Shown one piece after another: positions 1-8,486 of a stretch of 64,000 bases of DNA; position 1 is the stretch's first letter, and every line of letters begins with the position of its first letter. Origin of the DNA: CAVSIS01 sp963814875. Its GTDB lineage: Bacteria > Acidobacteriota > Thermoanaerobaculia > Thermoanaerobaculales > Sulfomarinibacteraceae. The stretch covers positions 186,001 through 250,000 of the forward strand of contig CAWFFJ010000022.1 of assembly GCA_963814875.1 (NCBI GenBank). Reading direction: 5' to 3'. Position numbers and translations under genes: made by a program. The notes under the pieces were generated by a model that worked only from the letters and a program-made list of their open reading frames with translations, was not told the DNA's origin and made no database searches.

Positions 1-2189
1 GGCTCGAGATCTCGACGGGCACCTTCGAGGGCTTGCGGTCGGCCGACACTGCCGCGATCACCGAGCATCTCGCCCGTCTGCGCCCCCGCGAGATCCTGGT
101 CGCCGAGGGGTGGGACGAGTGGTCGACACTGTGGCCCGCCGACCTCCCGCGCGCGACGGTCACGCCTCTCCCGGCGGAGACCTTCTCGCCGACCGCCGGC
201 GAGCGGCGGCTCAAGCGGGTGCTCCAGGTCAGCTCCCTGCGCGGCTTCGGGCTGATGCCCGGCGAGCCTCTGGTCGGCATGGCGGGCGCACTACTGGCCT
301 ATGTCGAGTCGACCCAGCACGGGGCCGCGAGCCACGTGCGGCGCTTTCTCACGTGTGCCCCCGACGACGTGCTAGTGCTCGACCGTGCGACCCTGCGAAA
401 CCTCGAGATCGAACGGGGGGCCGATGGGTCAAGCCGCGCGAGCCTGGTGGGCGAGCTCGACCAGACCCTGACCAGGATGGGCTCGCGCACCCTGCGCGAC
501 TGGCTCGTCCGTCCGTCCGGCGACCTCGAGACGATCTCCGAGCGCCACCGCTCGGTCGCGGAGCTGCTCGATGATCCTGAGCTGTTGACGGATCTGCGCG
601 ACACGCTCGACGGCCTGCCCGACCTCGAACGGCTCGCCGGCCGCGTCGGTCTTGGAATGCCGACGCCTCGCGAGCTGGCCAACCTCCGCGCAGGGCTCGA
701 CGGCCTGCCCGACCTGCGCGCCGCCGCCATGCGGGCGACGTCCCCTCTGCTGCGCCGGCTGGCCGAGGAGCTCGATCCTCTCGAGGACCTCGCCGCCATC
801 CTGCACCAGCGCCTCGTCGGCGAGCCGCCCGCGGTTGTCGGCCTCGGGGTGATCGCCGGCGGCTGGGACACGGAGCTCGACGAGCAGCGAAGAGTCGCTC
901 GCGGCGGCAAGGAGCTTGTCGCCGAGATCGAGGCCGAAGAGCGCACCCGAACCGGGATCTCAGCACTCAAGGTTCGCTACAACAAGGTCTTCGGCTACTA
1001 CATCGAGGTCTCGAAGGCAAACAGCGCGCGGGTTCCGAGCCACTACGAGCGGCGCCAGACCCTGACCAACGCCGAGCGCTACGTGACCCCCGAGATCAAA
1101 GATCTGGAAGGGCGCATCCTGTCCGCGGAGGAACGGGCCCTGGCCCGTGAACGCGAGCTCTACGACGCCCTGATCACCGAGCTCGGCGGGCACGGACGGC
1201 GGATCGCCGGATGCGCCGAAAGGGTCGCCGGACTCGACGTGATCGCGGCGTTTGCCGACCGGGCGCGCCGCGCCGGCTACTGCCGGCCGACGGTCGAAAA
1301 CGGGGGCGAGCTGCTGATTCGAGAGGGCCGCCACCCGGTGCTGGAGACCCTCCAGCGCGACCCGCCGTTCATCTCCAACGATTGCCACCTCGACCCCGCC
1401 GAGCGCCAGATCGTGCTGCTGACAGGACCCAACATGGGAGGCAAGTCGACCTATTTGCGCCAGGTCGCGCTGATCACCCTGATGGCCCACGCAGGGTCGT
1501 TCGTCCCCGCGTCCGAGGCCACGATCCCGCTCACCGACCGCATCTTCACGCGGGTCGGGGCGTCCGACATGCTGGCTCGCGGCGAATCGACCTTCATGGT
1601 CGAGATGGTCGAGACTGCCAACATCCTGAACCATGCCACGCCGCGCTCCCTGGTGATCCTCGATGAGGTCGGCCGCGGCACGGCGACCTTCGACGGGCTG
1701 TCGCTCGCCTGGGCGATCGTGGAGTATCTCCACGACGTTCGCGAGCATGCCGCCAAGGTCCTGTTCGCGACCCACTACCACGAGCTCACCGACCTCGGGA
1801 GAAAGCTGCCTCGACTCGTCAACCGGTCGATGGCGGTCAAGGAGTGGAAGGGCTCGATCCTGTTCCTGCACCGTATCGCTGACGGCCCTGCCGACCGCTC
1901 CTACGGCATCCACGTCGCGCGCCTCGCCGGGGTCCCCGACGAGGTCTGCGTGCGTGCCGACGAGATTCTGGTCAACCTCGAGCGCCACGAACTCGACCTC
2001 ATGGGGGACGGCGGGGCTGCTGCTGCCAACCGGCCGCGCGGCGACCGGATTCGCCAGATGGGGCTGTTTCGCGCACCGGCGGACGAGATCGTGGATCGCC
2101 TGCGGACGCTCGAGCTCGACCGGACAACGCCGATCGATGCCCTCAACCTGCTCGCCGAGCTGAAAGAGAGCGCTCATCGTGATGGCTGA
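1..2189 (+). CDS. mutS: DNA mismatch repair protein MutS (5' end cut by window edge)
   Basis: MutS recognises mismatches and uses ATP to recruit MutL. The frame is already open at base 3 and reads LEISTGTFEG, which corresponds to the end of the MutS connector region, so the mismatch-binding domain I lies outside the window; the TTG at 33 is not the true start. Visible are the core/lever helices, the clamp region, and a C-terminal ABC-type ATPase with Walker A GPNMGGKST (about 1425-1451), Walker B VILDEVGRG (about 1653-1679) and the H-loop-like FATHYHELTDL. About 720 codons are present against roughly 850 in the family, consistent with about 150 missing residues. The stop overlaps the start of nagZ, suggesting co-transcription. 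Identification is very secure. Confidence 0.97.
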   Translation, partial: LEISTGTFEGLRSADTAAITEHLARLRPREILVAEGWDEWSTLWPADLPRATVTPLPAETFSPTAGERRLKRVLQVSSLRGFGLMPGEPLVGMAGALLAYVESTQHGAASHVRRFLTCAPDDVLVLDRATLRNLEIERGADGSSRASLVGELDQTLTRMGSRTLRDWLVRPSGDLETISERHRSVAELLDDPELLTDLRDTLDGLPDLERLAGRVGLGMPTPRELANLRAGLDGLPDLRAAAMRATSPLLRRLAEELDPLEDLAAILHQRLVGEPPAVVGLGVIAGGWDTELDEQRRVARGGKELVAEIEAEERTRTGISALKVRYNKVFGYYIEVSKANSARVPSHYERRQTLTNAERYVTPEIKDLEGRILSAEERALARERELYDALITELGGHGRRIAGCAERVAGLDVIAAFADRARRAGYCRPTVENGGELLIREGRHPVLETLQRDPPFISNDCHLDPAERQIVLLTGPNMGGKSTYLRQVALITLMAHAGSFVPASEATIPLTDRIFTRVGASDMLARGESTFMVEMVETANILNHATPRSLVILDEVGRGTATFDGLSLAWAIVEYLHDVREHAAKVLFATHYHELTDLGRKLPRLVNRSMAVKEWKGSILFLHRIADGPADRSYGIHVARLAGVPDEVCVRADEILVNLERHELDLMGDGGAAAANRPRGDRIRQMGLFRAPADEIVDRLRTLELDRTTPIDALNLLAELKESAHRDG

Positions 2190-3216
2190 CACCCGTCCTC
2201 TTGTTGTCGGCCTGGAGGGCACCGAGCTCACCATCGGAGAGCGCGAGATCCTGGAGCTCAGCCGCCCCGCCGGCGTGATCCTCTTCGCCCGAAACGTCGA
2301 GACCGCGGACCAGGTCCGTGAGCTCGTCGACCAGCTTCATGAGCTCGAGACGGCTCCGTTCGTCTGCGTCGACCTCGAGGGGGGGATGGTCAACCGCCTC
2401 GCCGGTTTGTGGGGTCCGCTCCCCTCCCCGGCGCGCGCCGCCGCAGTCGGCCGGCGCGCTATGCGTGCGCTGGGCGAGGCCGCAGGCGCTGCCTGCCGCT
2501 CGCTCGGGATCCACCTCGACCTGGCTCCGGTCGTCGATCTGGCGTGCCCGGCCTGCGTACTCAAAAATCAAGAGCGCAGCCTTGCCGCTGACCCCGAACG
2601 CACCGCCGTCCTGGCCAGGGTCTTTGTCGACGGCCTTAACTCGTGGTGTGTGGCGGCCTGCCTGAAGCACTTCCCGGGTCTGGGCGCAGTTCCGGTCGAC
2701 ACTCACGACGTCCTGCCGACGCTCGACCTCGATCGTGCCGCTCTCGAGCCCCACCTGCGCGCCTTTGCCCTGCTCAGCGAGACAGTCCCCCTGATCATGG
2801 TCGCCCACGTCGTCGTCCCTGCCCTCGGCGACGCCGACACACCGGCCTCCCTGTCGCCGACCGTGGTCAAGCATGCTTTGAGCCTCCCTGGAAACCCCGT
2901 GATCCTCTCGGACGACCTGGAAATGGGAGCCCTCGAGAGCTTCGGCGACCTGCCCGACAGGGTCGTGGCGGCGCTGCGCGCCCGCAATCACGGCGTTCTG
3001 GTGTGCCGTTCGATCCGCCGCCTACCCGAGATTGTCGACCACCTCGAGGAGGAGCAGGAGCTCGACCCCGCGCTGCGCAGCCGCGTCGAGGAGGACAGCA
3101 GCCGCCTCGGGACCCTGCGCCGAGACGTCCTTCGCGCGGCCGCCTCGGTGCCGGCGCCGGACGATGCGACCGTAGTTCAGCTCTGGGAACTTGCCCGTCG
3201 AGAGACCGACTCGTGA
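2182..3216 (+). CDS. nagZ: Glycoside hydrolase family 3 beta-N-acetylhexosaminidase (NagZ-like)
   Basis: NagZ removes N-acetylglucosamine from muropeptide fragments in cytoplasmic peptidoglycan recycling. The chain has the family motif KHFPGLG followed by VDTH, which supplies the Asp-His dyad typical of NagZ, and SDDLEMGAL, whose first Asp of DLEM fits the catalytic nucleophile (near residue 245). The second glycine-flanked His of the usual KHFPGHG is Leu here, a small deviation. About 344 residues is a normal length. GTG at 2179 and ATG at 2182 are both possible; a purine-rich stretch at 2162-2170 serves either. The start overlaps the mutS stop and the stop overlaps queC by four bases (GTGA), so mutS-nagZ-queC look translationally coupled, although the functions are unrelated. 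Confidence 0.9.
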   Translation: MADTRPLVVGLEGTELTIGEREILELSRPAGVILFARNVETADQVRELVDQLHELETAPFVCVDLEGGMVNRLAGLWGPLPSPARAAAVGRRAMRALGEAAGAACRSLGIHLDLAPVVDLACPACVLKNQERSLAADPERTAVLARVFVDGLNSWCVAACLKHFPGLGAVPVDTHDVLPTLDLDRAALEPHLRAFALLSETVPLIMVAHVVVPALGDADTPASLSPTVVKHALSLPGNPVILSDDLEMGALESFGDLPDRVVAALRARNHGVLVCRSIRRLPEIVDHLEEEQELDPALRSRVEEDSSRLGTLRRDVLRAAASVPAPDDATVVQLWELARRETDS

Positions 3217-3893
3217 GCCGCGCTGTCGTCCTGCTCTCGGGAGGACTCGACTCCGCCACCTCCCTCGCAATCGCTCACGCGATGGCCTTCGAGTGTCACT
3301 GCCTGACCGTCGACTACGGGCAGCGGCATCGGCACGAGCTCGAGGCAGCGCGGCAGGTAGCGGTGGCACTCGGCGCGGCCTCTCACCGGGTCATTGCCGT
3401 CGACCTCCGTGCGATCGGAGGCTCGGCGCTGACCGATGACGTCGACGTGCCCAAGGACGCCGATCCCGGCGTCGGTGGTATCCCGGTGACCTACGTCCCG
3501 GCCCGCAACACCGTGCTCCTCGCGCTCCTGCTCGGCCTGGCCGAGGTCGTCGGCGCGCGCGACCTGTTCATCGGGGTCAACGCCGTCGACTACTCGGGCT
3601 ATCCCGACTGCCGGCCCGAGTTCCTTCGCGCCTTCGAGCGCCTCGCGCGGCTGGCGACTCGCGCCGGCACCCAGGATGGGACGACGTTCCGCATCCGCGC
3701 TCCCCTTCTCCAGCTCAGCAAGGCGGCGATCATCCGCCTCGGCACCGGTCTCGGTGTCGACTACGGCCTCACCTGGTCGTGCTATGACCCGTCACCCGAT
3801 GAGCTCGCATGCGGCCACTGCGACTCCTGCCAGCTGCGCCTCAAGGGCTTCGCCGAGGCCGGTCTCACCGACCCGATCCGCTACGCTCGCTGA
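3213..3893 (+). CDS. queC: 7-cyano-7-deazaguanine synthase
   Basis: QueC converts 7-carboxy-7-deazaguanine to preQ0 using ATP and ammonia, a step in queuosine biosynthesis. The chain opens with the PP-loop VVLLSGGLDSAT and ends with a zinc site: one Cys in WSCYDP followed by CGHCDSC, the four-cysteine arrangement of the family. The internal YVPARNT motif is also characteristic. It is 226 residues long, the normal size. The start is GTG within a GTGA overlap with nagZ; the open frame extends far upstream but that part is out-of-frame shadow of nagZ. No other queuosine genes are in the window. Confidence 0.95.
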   Translation: MSRAVVLLSGGLDSATSLAIAHAMAFECHCLTVDYGQRHRHELEAARQVAVALGAASHRVIAVDLRAIGGSALTDDVDVPKDADPGVGGIPVTYVPARNTVLLALLLGLAEVVGARDLFIGVNAVDYSGYPDCRPEFLRAFERLARLATRAGTQDGTTFRIRAPLLQLSKAAIIRLGTGLGVDYGLTWSCYDPSPDELACGHCDSCQLRLKGFAEAGLTDPIRYAR

Positions 3894-3918
3894 CGCGCAG
3901 CCGCCGCGTCGCGAGCGT

Positions 3919-4050
3919 CGTGAAGCGCAAAGAGTAAAGAGGCAAGAGAGAGAGACATCCGACGCTTCACGCTTGTCGCTTCACTCTTCACCAGCCGCCG
4001 CCACGGCGGCGGCCCTCCTCACCTTCTCACCTTCTCACCTTCTGACCTCT
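3919..4050. repeat. Low-complexity inverted-repeat patch
   Basis: After the queC stop there is a purine-rich tract (3928-3955) and a pyrimidine-rich tract (3962-3990) carrying a perfect 9-base inverted repeat, CGTGAAGCG at 3919-3927 and CGCTTCACG at 3963-3971. A GCCGCC...GGCGGC hairpin (3994-4013) and a short CACCTTCT-type tandem (about 4018-4045) follow. It resembles the patches at 12.4, 14.4 and 24.0 kb. No coding potential is evident. Confidence 0.6.
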
Positions 4051-4058
4051 TTGACGCC

Positions 4059-4714
4059 ATGCCGAAGGACGGGCATCATGCTCGGACTATGGCCGACCAC
4101 GACCTCGAGCTCTGGCTCGTACGCCACGGCGAGACCACCGCGAGCGCCGGCCGTCAGATTGCCGGCTGGCTGGATGCGCCCTTGACCGAGCGGGGGCGCG
4201 CCGAGGCGCGGGCGATGCGGCCGCTGCTCGAGTACGAGCACTTCGACGGCGTGTGGAGCTCCGACCTCAGCCGTGCTGTCGAGACGGCCACTCTCGCGAT
4301 GGGACCCGCCGTCGCCGACCCGAGGCTGCGCGAGGTTCACTTCGGCGACCTCGAGGGCCAGTGCTGGGATCAGATCGACCACTCGCTCGAACGCCACATC
4401 GCGGAATTCCGTGACTTCGCCTCGCCGGGCGGCGAGCACCTCGACGAGGCACGGGACGAGGTTTTCCGACTTCATCGACAGCCTGCCGCCCGGGCGCCAT
4501 CTTGATCTTCGCCCATGGCGGCGTCATTCGGCTGCTCACCCAGGATCTCGGCTTCGACGCGTTCCTCCCGACCGGCTCTCTTATCGGGCTCGCATGGCGC
4601 CCCCACCAGCTGCTGTTCGTGCGCCTGCGGCCTGGCGGCCGGCCCTTCGGCGGCCCCGCCGAGCTCGACCTGTCGCAGGTCCCGCTCCTGCCGTGGGATT
4701 CCTCGCCGGACTAA
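4059..4714 (+). pseudogene. Histidine phosphatase family protein, broken by two frame changes
   Basis: Phosphoglycerate mutase-like/alpha-ribazole phosphatase-like protein. The first frame begins near 4059 (or ATG 4089) and contains the phospho-acceptor motif LVRHGET and the SSDLSRAVETA segment. Homology then leaves this frame at about 4465, continues in the next frame as DFIDSLPPGRH, and moves again at about 4500 to IFAHGGVIRLL, which carries the second catalytic His. The chain then ends normally at 4714. Both breaks shift the frame as one extra base would. Read through, the protein is about 215 residues, normal for the family. Either a real pseudogene or two sequencing insertions; conservation on both sides favours the latter. 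The substrate cannot be assigned. Confidence 0.75.
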
Positions 4715-4749
4715 CCGAGGTCAGTGCAGCGAGAAATCCCAATACTCGA

Positions 4750-5631
4750 ATGCGGCACTTAGAGCGGGGAATAGTCGCCGACGCTGCTTTCCTTTTCAGT
4801 TTCGTGCGACACACTCTTCTCGCGATTCTGGTTCTTGGATCCGCCGCTGCGGCTGCGGCCTCCGAGCCCAGCCATGCGACGGCCGAGACCGTCACAGACG
4901 CGGCGCGCCTCCCGGCGGGAGGGGCCGTGCGGGTGGGCGTGCGGATTCACATCGACCCCGGCTGGCACGTCTACTGGTTGAACCCGGGCGACGCCGGCCT
5001 TGCCACCGACGTCCGCCTCGAGCTGCCTGACGGTTGGTCCGCCGGTCCGCTCGCGTGGCCGGCGCCGAAGCGCTTCGAGCAGCCCGGAGGCATCGTGGGC
5101 TTCGGCTACGAGGACGAGGTCGTCCTGGCCCGTGAGGTACAGGTCCCCAGCGACGCACGAGGACCCGTCCGGATTCCGGTGACGGCATCCTGGCTCGCCT
5201 GCCGCGAGGTCTGCGTGCTCGGCGAGGCCCACCTCGAGGCCACGATTCCGGCCCCGGCGAGCGACGCCGAGAGCGGCCGGCGTCTCCTCGACGACTGGTC
5301 GCATCGCCTCCCGACATGCGACGGCACCTCGGCTCCGTGGGACGCGACCGTTCGCCGCAGCGACGAAGGCGGCGCCATGGCCATCTGGCTGCGATGGACG
5401 ACGCCGGTCCGCTCCGTGACCTGGTTTCCCGAGGCGCTCGCCGCCGCCAAGCTCGGCGGCGGCGAAGCGAAGACGCGGGGCAACCTGACCCGCATTGACC
5501 TCACGCTGCGACCGATCGCGGGCCGCGTGCTGCCCACCAAACTGCCGTCCGTGATCACCTGGACCGACGACCAGGGAGACCGGCACGCGCGTTGCTTCGA
5601 CGTCGAGATCGCAGCTGGCACATTCAACTGA
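4750..5631 (+). CDS. Exported DsbD N-terminal-domain-like protein
   Basis: A secreted or periplasmic protein resembling the N-terminal alpha domain of the thiol:disulfide reductase DsbD/ScsB, which passes electrons to periplasmic thiol proteins. The chain starts with a hydrophobic stretch (FVRHTLLAILVLG) followed by an Ala-rich signal-peptide end. It then has the family segment GWHVYWLNPGDAG and a redox Cys pair in SWLACREVCV. The transmembrane and thioredoxin-like domains of full DsbD are absent, so this is a standalone alpha domain of about 293 residues. ATG 4750 is taken as the start; GTG 4804 would also leave a signal peptide. The next gene encodes an exported redoxin, a plausible redox partner. 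Confidence 0.7.
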   Translation: MRHLERGIVADAAFLFSFVRHTLLAILVLGSAAAAAASEPSHATAETVTDAARLPAGGAVRVGVRIHIDPGWHVYWLNPGDAGLATDVRLELPDGWSAGPLAWPAPKRFEQPGGIVGFGYEDEVVLAREVQVPSDARGPVRIPVTASWLACREVCVLGEAHLEATIPAPASDAESGRRLLDDWSHRLPTCDGTSAPWDATVRRSDEGGAMAIWLRWTTPVRSVTWFPEALAAAKLGGGEAKTRGNLTRIDLTLRPIAGRVLPTKLPSVITWTDDQGDRHARCFDVEIAAGTFN

Positions 5632-5667
5632 GCGACTTCGATGACCAACTCAGAGGGAGATTCCATC

Positions 5668-6267
5668 ATGTTCAAGGGAGTAGCACAGACCATCCCGTTG
5701 GCCGCCGTGCTTGCCTTCGCCGGCACGGCCTCCGCCGGAGGCGGAGTAGCGGTCGGCGACAAGGCGCCGGAATTCACATTGAGCGATCCGTCCGGACACC
5801 AGGTGAGCCTGTCCAGCAGCAACGGCTCGATCCGGGTGCTCGAGTGGGTCAACCCCGACTGCCCGTTCGTGCAGCGCCACTACGCGGCGGGCACGATGAA
5901 GAAGCTTGCCGAGCGCTACGCCGCCGACGGCGTCGTGTGGCTCGCGATCAACAGCACCTCCACCATGGATGCGGCTCGCAGCGCCGCCTTCCGCGACAGC
6001 CACCAGCTCCCCTACCCGGTGCTCGTCGATCGTGATGGTTCTGTCGGCCACCTCTACGGCGCCGAGACCACCCCGCACATGTTCGTCATCGACGGCAGCG
6101 GCACGGTGGTCTACGAGGGCGCGATCGACGACGATCCCCGTGGATCCAAGGCGTCGGCCACGAACTACGTGTCGGCTGCGCTGGGCAGTCTCCTCAACGG
6201 CAAACCCGTGGCGACCCCTGAGACCAAGCCCTACGGGTGCTCGGTGAAGTACCCGAAGAATCCGTAG
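5668..6267 (+). CDS. Exported thioredoxin-like redoxin
   Basis: A thioredoxin-fold protein of the AhpC/TSA-TlpA type. A signal peptide ends near the Ala-Ser-Ala of TASAGGG. The redoxin core begins at VGDKAPEFTL and contains WVNPDCPFVQRHY, where a CxxC is replaced by a single Cys (CPFV), as in the redoxin subgroup with this NPDCPFV motif. The conserved TTPHMFVID gives the cis-Pro loop. ATG 5668 is preferred over ATG 5641 because AGAGGGAG precedes it at 5652-5659. About 199 residues. It lies 36 bases after the DsbD-N-like gene and probably shares its transcript; the pair may form a periplasmic thiol relay (inference). Confidence 0.82.
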   Translation: MFKGVAQTIPLAAVLAFAGTASAGGGVAVGDKAPEFTLSDPSGHQVSLSSSNGSIRVLEWVNPDCPFVQRHYAAGTMKKLAERYAADGVVWLAINSTSTMDAARSAAFRDSHQLPYPVLVDRDGSVGHLYGAETTPHMFVIDGSGTVVYEGAIDDDPRGSKASATNYVSAALGSLLNGKPVATPETKPYGCSVKYPKNP

Positions 6268-6566
6268 AGCGTGGCCAAAGGCGGCTGGAGGTCGCGTGCG
6301 ACGTCCTGCCGGGCCCCTGCCCTGCGGATTCCTTTGATGCGCTGCGCGCATCCGGGATGCCGTTTGGAGGCTGTGCCACGAGGGCAGTGGGAGAGCCGGT
6401 CGTAGGGATGGAGCCTGTCTCCATCCCGTTCTCAAACCGGGGTTGCCGGCCCGGGTCGAGAGGACCGCTGCCTGGATCAGACACTTCGTACTCGTCTCCG
6501 TAGCGAGGTATGGCCTCCCGGGATTTTCGCGGCAGCCCGACGGGTTGAGGAACGTGGGAGGGTCCC
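6268..6566. other. Intergenic space with two hairpins
   Basis: No gene is seen. Two perfect palindromes occur: GATGCGC-TGC-GCGCATC at 6336-6352 and GGGATGGAG-CCTGT-CTCCATCCC at 6405-6427. Both belong to dispersed families seen elsewhere in the window. The redoxin stop is followed directly by AGCGTGGCC, weakly like the TAG-linked element at 53.9 kb. A GGGAGG Shine-Dalgarno sequence near 6556 belongs to the protease gene downstream. Confidence 0.6.
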
Positions 6567-7721
6567 ATGTTCGGCAAGCCCATCACCCTGTTCAAGCTGT
6601 TCGGGTTCGCGGTGCGGATGGACTTCAGCTGGTTCATCATCGCCGCGCTCATCACGTGGTCCCTCGCCGTGGGCGTCTTTCCCAACTACTTTCCCCACCT
6701 GGATCAGTTCACCTACTGGTGGATGGGGGTGGCGGGTGCTCTCGGCCTGTTCGCCTCCATCGTGGTGCACGAGCTCAGCCACTCGCTGGTGGCGCGCCGC
6801 AGCGGCTTGCCAATGAAAGGGATCACCCTGTTCATCTTCGGCGGCGTGGCGGAGATGAGCGAGGAGCCGCCCAACGCCAAGGCCGAGTTCACCATGGCCA
6901 TCGCCGGGCCGCTGGCCAGCATCGTCATCGGGGTGGCCATGCTGGGCGTCTTCGCATGGGGCAGGTCGGCGGCGTGGCCCGCCCCGGCGCTTGGGATCGT
7001 CGGGTACCTGGGCTGGATCAACTTGGTCCTGGCCGCCTTCAACCTCGTCCCCGCCTTCCCCCTCGACGGCGGCCGCGTGCTGCGCTCCTTCCTGTGGTGG
7101 AGCAAGGGCGACATCCACTGGGCCACCCGGGTGGCCTCCGGTATCGGCTCGGGCTTCGGCATCCTTCTCGTCGTGCTGGGGGCGTGGGAGTTTCTCAGAG
7201 GTTCCCTGGTCGGCGGAATCTGGTGGGTGCTGATCGGCCTGTTCCTGCGCAGCGCCTCGCAGGGGTCGTACCAGCAACTGATCACCCGGGACGTCCTCGC
7301 CGGCGAGCCGGTGCGGCGCTTCATGCAGGAAGAGCCGGTCACCGTGTCGCCGTCGATCTCTCTGGAGAGCCTGGTGGAGGACTACATCTACAAGCACCAC
7401 TTCAAGATGTTCCCGGTGGTCCGGGGTGGCCGGTTGGAGGGCTGTGTGACCACCCGCGACGTCAAGGGGGTTCCGCGGGATGAGTGGGCCGGCACGTCGG
7501 TCCAGGCAGTGACCGAGCCGTGCTCGGACGAGAACACCATCGCCGCGGAAGCCGACTCGCTCCAGGCATTCACCCTCATGGCACGCACCGGCAGAAGCCG
7601 GCTCATCGTCCGCGACGGTGACCGGATCGCCGGGGTGATCGCCCTCAAGGACCTGATGCAGTTCATGGCCCTGAAGCTCGATCTCGAGAAGGGAAACCAC
7701 CGGCGCCTCATGGGAATCTGA
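6567..7721 (+). CDS. Site-2 protease family (M50) membrane metalloprotease with CBS pair
   Basis: A rhomboid-like-position intramembrane zinc protease of the S2P/SpoIVFB type, which cleaves membrane-embedded substrates such as anti-sigma factors. The zinc motif HELSH is at residues 68-72 within a membrane helix, and the third ligand lies in PAFPLDGGR (Asp about 167). Six or so hydrophobic segments occupy residues 10-235. Two CBS domains follow (about 250-385), a common regulatory tail binding adenine nucleotides. 384 residues is typical for the CBS-bearing subgroup. GGGAGG lies a few bases before ATG 6567. No sigma or anti-sigma gene is adjacent, so the substrate is unknown. Confidence 0.93.
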   Translation: MFGKPITLFKLFGFAVRMDFSWFIIAALITWSLAVGVFPNYFPHLDQFTYWWMGVAGALGLFASIVVHELSHSLVARRSGLPMKGITLFIFGGVAEMSEEPPNAKAEFTMAIAGPLASIVIGVAMLGVFAWGRSAAWPAPALGIVGYLGWINLVLAAFNLVPAFPLDGGRVLRSFLWWSKGDIHWATRVASGIGSGFGILLVVLGAWEFLRGSLVGGIWWVLIGLFLRSASQGSYQQLITRDVLAGEPVRRFMQEEPVTVSPSISLESLVEDYIYKHHFKMFPVVRGGRLEGCVTTRDVKGVPRDEWAGTSVQAVTEPCSDENTIAAEADSLQAFTLMARTGRSRLIVRDGDRIAGVIALKDLMQFMALKLDLEKGNHRRLMGI

Positions 7722-7871
7722 GCGGCCGGCTTCCTGGGACACCGGCCGCAGGGGAAACACCCCCCGGCAGCTGGGAGGCTCTTTCGGTGGCTGGGCAGAG
7801 GTATCGGGCGGTATTCCCGCAGCGCCATCGTGCACCAAACCTTTGCCCGGCAGACTCCACGGAGGTCGCCC

Positions 7872-8174
7872 ATGCACGTGATCGCAGATCTCGCCATTAT
7901 CCCGCTCGGGGTCGGGCTGTCGCTCTCAAAGTACGTCGCGGCCTGTGAGCGGGTCCTGACCGAGGCCGGGCTCGAGCCCCAGCTCCACGCCAACGGCACC
8001 AACGTCGAGGGCGAGTGGGACACCGTCTTCGCAGCCCTCAAACAATGCCACGAGGTGCTCCACGAGATGGGCGCGCCGCGCGTCTCGAGCAATCTCCGGG
8101 TCGGGACCCGCACCGACCGCACCCAGACCATGGCCGACAAGATCGCCAGCGTTCAGTCCCACCTCGAGGACTGA
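7872..8174 (+). CDS. MTH1187/YkoF-like thiamine-binding protein
   Basis: A small cytoplasmic protein of the UPF0045/MTH1187 family, ferredoxin-like folds that bind thiamine or related metabolites. The diagnostic N-terminus is ADLAIIPLGVGLSLSKYVA, followed by the ANGTNVEGEWD segment and the C-terminal GTRTDRTQTM. The chain is 100 residues, the normal family length. ATG 7872 is preceded by GGAGG at 7861-7865; an in-frame extension to 7830 is ignored. It sits between the site-2 protease and copZ-copA with no obvious link. The metabolic role in this organism cannot be read from the context. Confidence 0.85.
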   Translation: MHVIADLAIIPLGVGLSLSKYVAACERVLTEAGLEPQLHANGTNVEGEWDTVFAALKQCHEVLHEMGAPRVSSNLRVGTRTDRTQTMADKIASVQSHLED

Positions 8175-8265
8175 AATCCCAGCTTCCGTCAGGGCGGAAT
8201 CGCGCTTCGGGAGCGCCTGTTGAGTGACGTCGAGGGGCGGCTGCGCCCCCGCTGGAGGACGAACC

Positions 8266-8475
8266 ATGGAGACGCACACCGTTCACGTCCCGGCCATCAG
8301 CTGCCACCACTGTACCGCGACCATTCAGCGCGAGCTCGGCGAGGTCGCCGGGATCAGCGGCGTTGAGGCCGACGTCACGAGCAAGCAGGTGACCGTGACC
8401 TGGCAGCCGCCCGCGACCTGGCGGGCGATCCTCGACCTGCTCGACGAGATCGGCTACCCCGCCCAGGAGGCATGA
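8266..8475 (+). CDS. copZ: Copper chaperone-like heavy-metal-associated protein
   Basis: A 69-residue single HMA-domain protein with a metal-binding CxxC in ISCHHCTATI. Such proteins carry Cu(I) in the cytoplasm to P-type exporters. The usual aromatic/Met preceding the first Cys (GMTCxxC) is replaced by AISCHHC, so metal preference might differ slightly. GGAGG lies about eight bases before ATG 8266. The stop is only 11 bases before the start of the copper ATPase, which makes a chaperone-exporter operon very likely. Confidence 0.85.
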   Translation: METHTVHVPAISCHHCTATIQRELGEVAGISGVEADVTSKQVTVTWQPPATWRAILDLLDEIGYPAQEA

Positions 8476-8486
8476 GCTGGTGAGAA

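Noticed and set aside
960..2234. Long antisense open frame (424 codons) opposite mutS
   Set aside because: High GC leaves many long antisense frames; mutS motifs on the other strand are unambiguous and this frame has no family features.
4440..4510. Programmed ribosomal frameshift in the histidine phosphatase
   Set aside because: Two shifts within 50 bases without a slippery heptamer or downstream pseudoknot, and similar breaks elsewhere, make sequence error likelier.
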